64,000 nucleotides of DNA. It comes from Cheilinus undulatus (Eukaryota > Chordata > Actinopteri > Labriformes > Labridae). Shown piece after piece: positions 59,717 to 64,000 of the stretch. The position numbers and the translations under genes were made by a program. Positions within the stretch are counted from its first letter, which is position 1. Each line of letters begins with the position of its first letter. Location of the stretch: NCBI RefSeq assembly GCF_018320785.1, contig NC_054882.1, positions 26,726,719-26,790,718 on the forward strand, in the 5' to 3' direction. The notes under the pieces are model-generated. The model was not told the DNA's origin. It saw nothing but the letters and a program-made list of their open reading frames with translations, and ran no database searches.

Positions 59717-64000
<4,284 letters not shown>

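Overview
This window is vertebrate nuclear DNA, almost certainly from a ray-finned (teleost) fish. The genes have many short exons with GT/AG introns, and each one reads as an ortholog of a human gene. The intergenic and intronic DNA is full of fish-type Tc1/mariner remnants, tRNA-derived SINEs and TTAA-flanked MITEs. The species cannot be named from the sequence. Exon models were built by hand, joining splice sites so that the reading frame closes. For the four genes complete in the window other than AK7 (AREL1, FCF1, VASH1, ANGEL1) the summed exon lengths give an uninterrupted frame ending in a stop, and AK7 does the same but with an unusual tail.

Layout: 1-1757 shows no gene. 1758-14225 (minus) is AK7, a cilia-associated adenylate kinase. 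14.56-15.31 kb is a dead Tc1 copy. 15.5-31.45 kb (minus) is AREL1, a HECT-type E3 ubiquitin ligase with a 2.1 kb 3' UTR and an N-terminal extension of about 198 residues. A gap of about 150 bp forms a head-to-head promoter with FCF1 (plus, 31.57-39.07 kb), the small-subunit rRNA processing factor. 39.1-42.8 kb is repeat-rich. 43.6-47.7 kb (plus) is VASH1 (tubulin carboxypeptidase). 48.5-50.3 kb holds two dead Tc1 copies. 50.9-58.4 kb (minus) is ANGEL1 (endonuclease/exonuclease/phosphatase family). 59.7 kb to the right edge (plus) is LRRC74A, cut by the window end.

The genes do not form a pathway. The shared logic is linkage: AREL1-FCF1 and VASH1-ANGEL1-LRRC74A lie together on human 14q24, and AK7 is also on human chromosome 14. 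The block therefore looks like retained ancestral synteny. The most notable observations are the extended AREL1 N terminus with a two-codon uORF overlapping its start, an RFX X-box at the AK7 start, a nested transposon with an exact 8-bp target duplication in FCF1 intron 1, and a pair of TTAA-flanked MITEs. I saw no convincing new multi-gene system.
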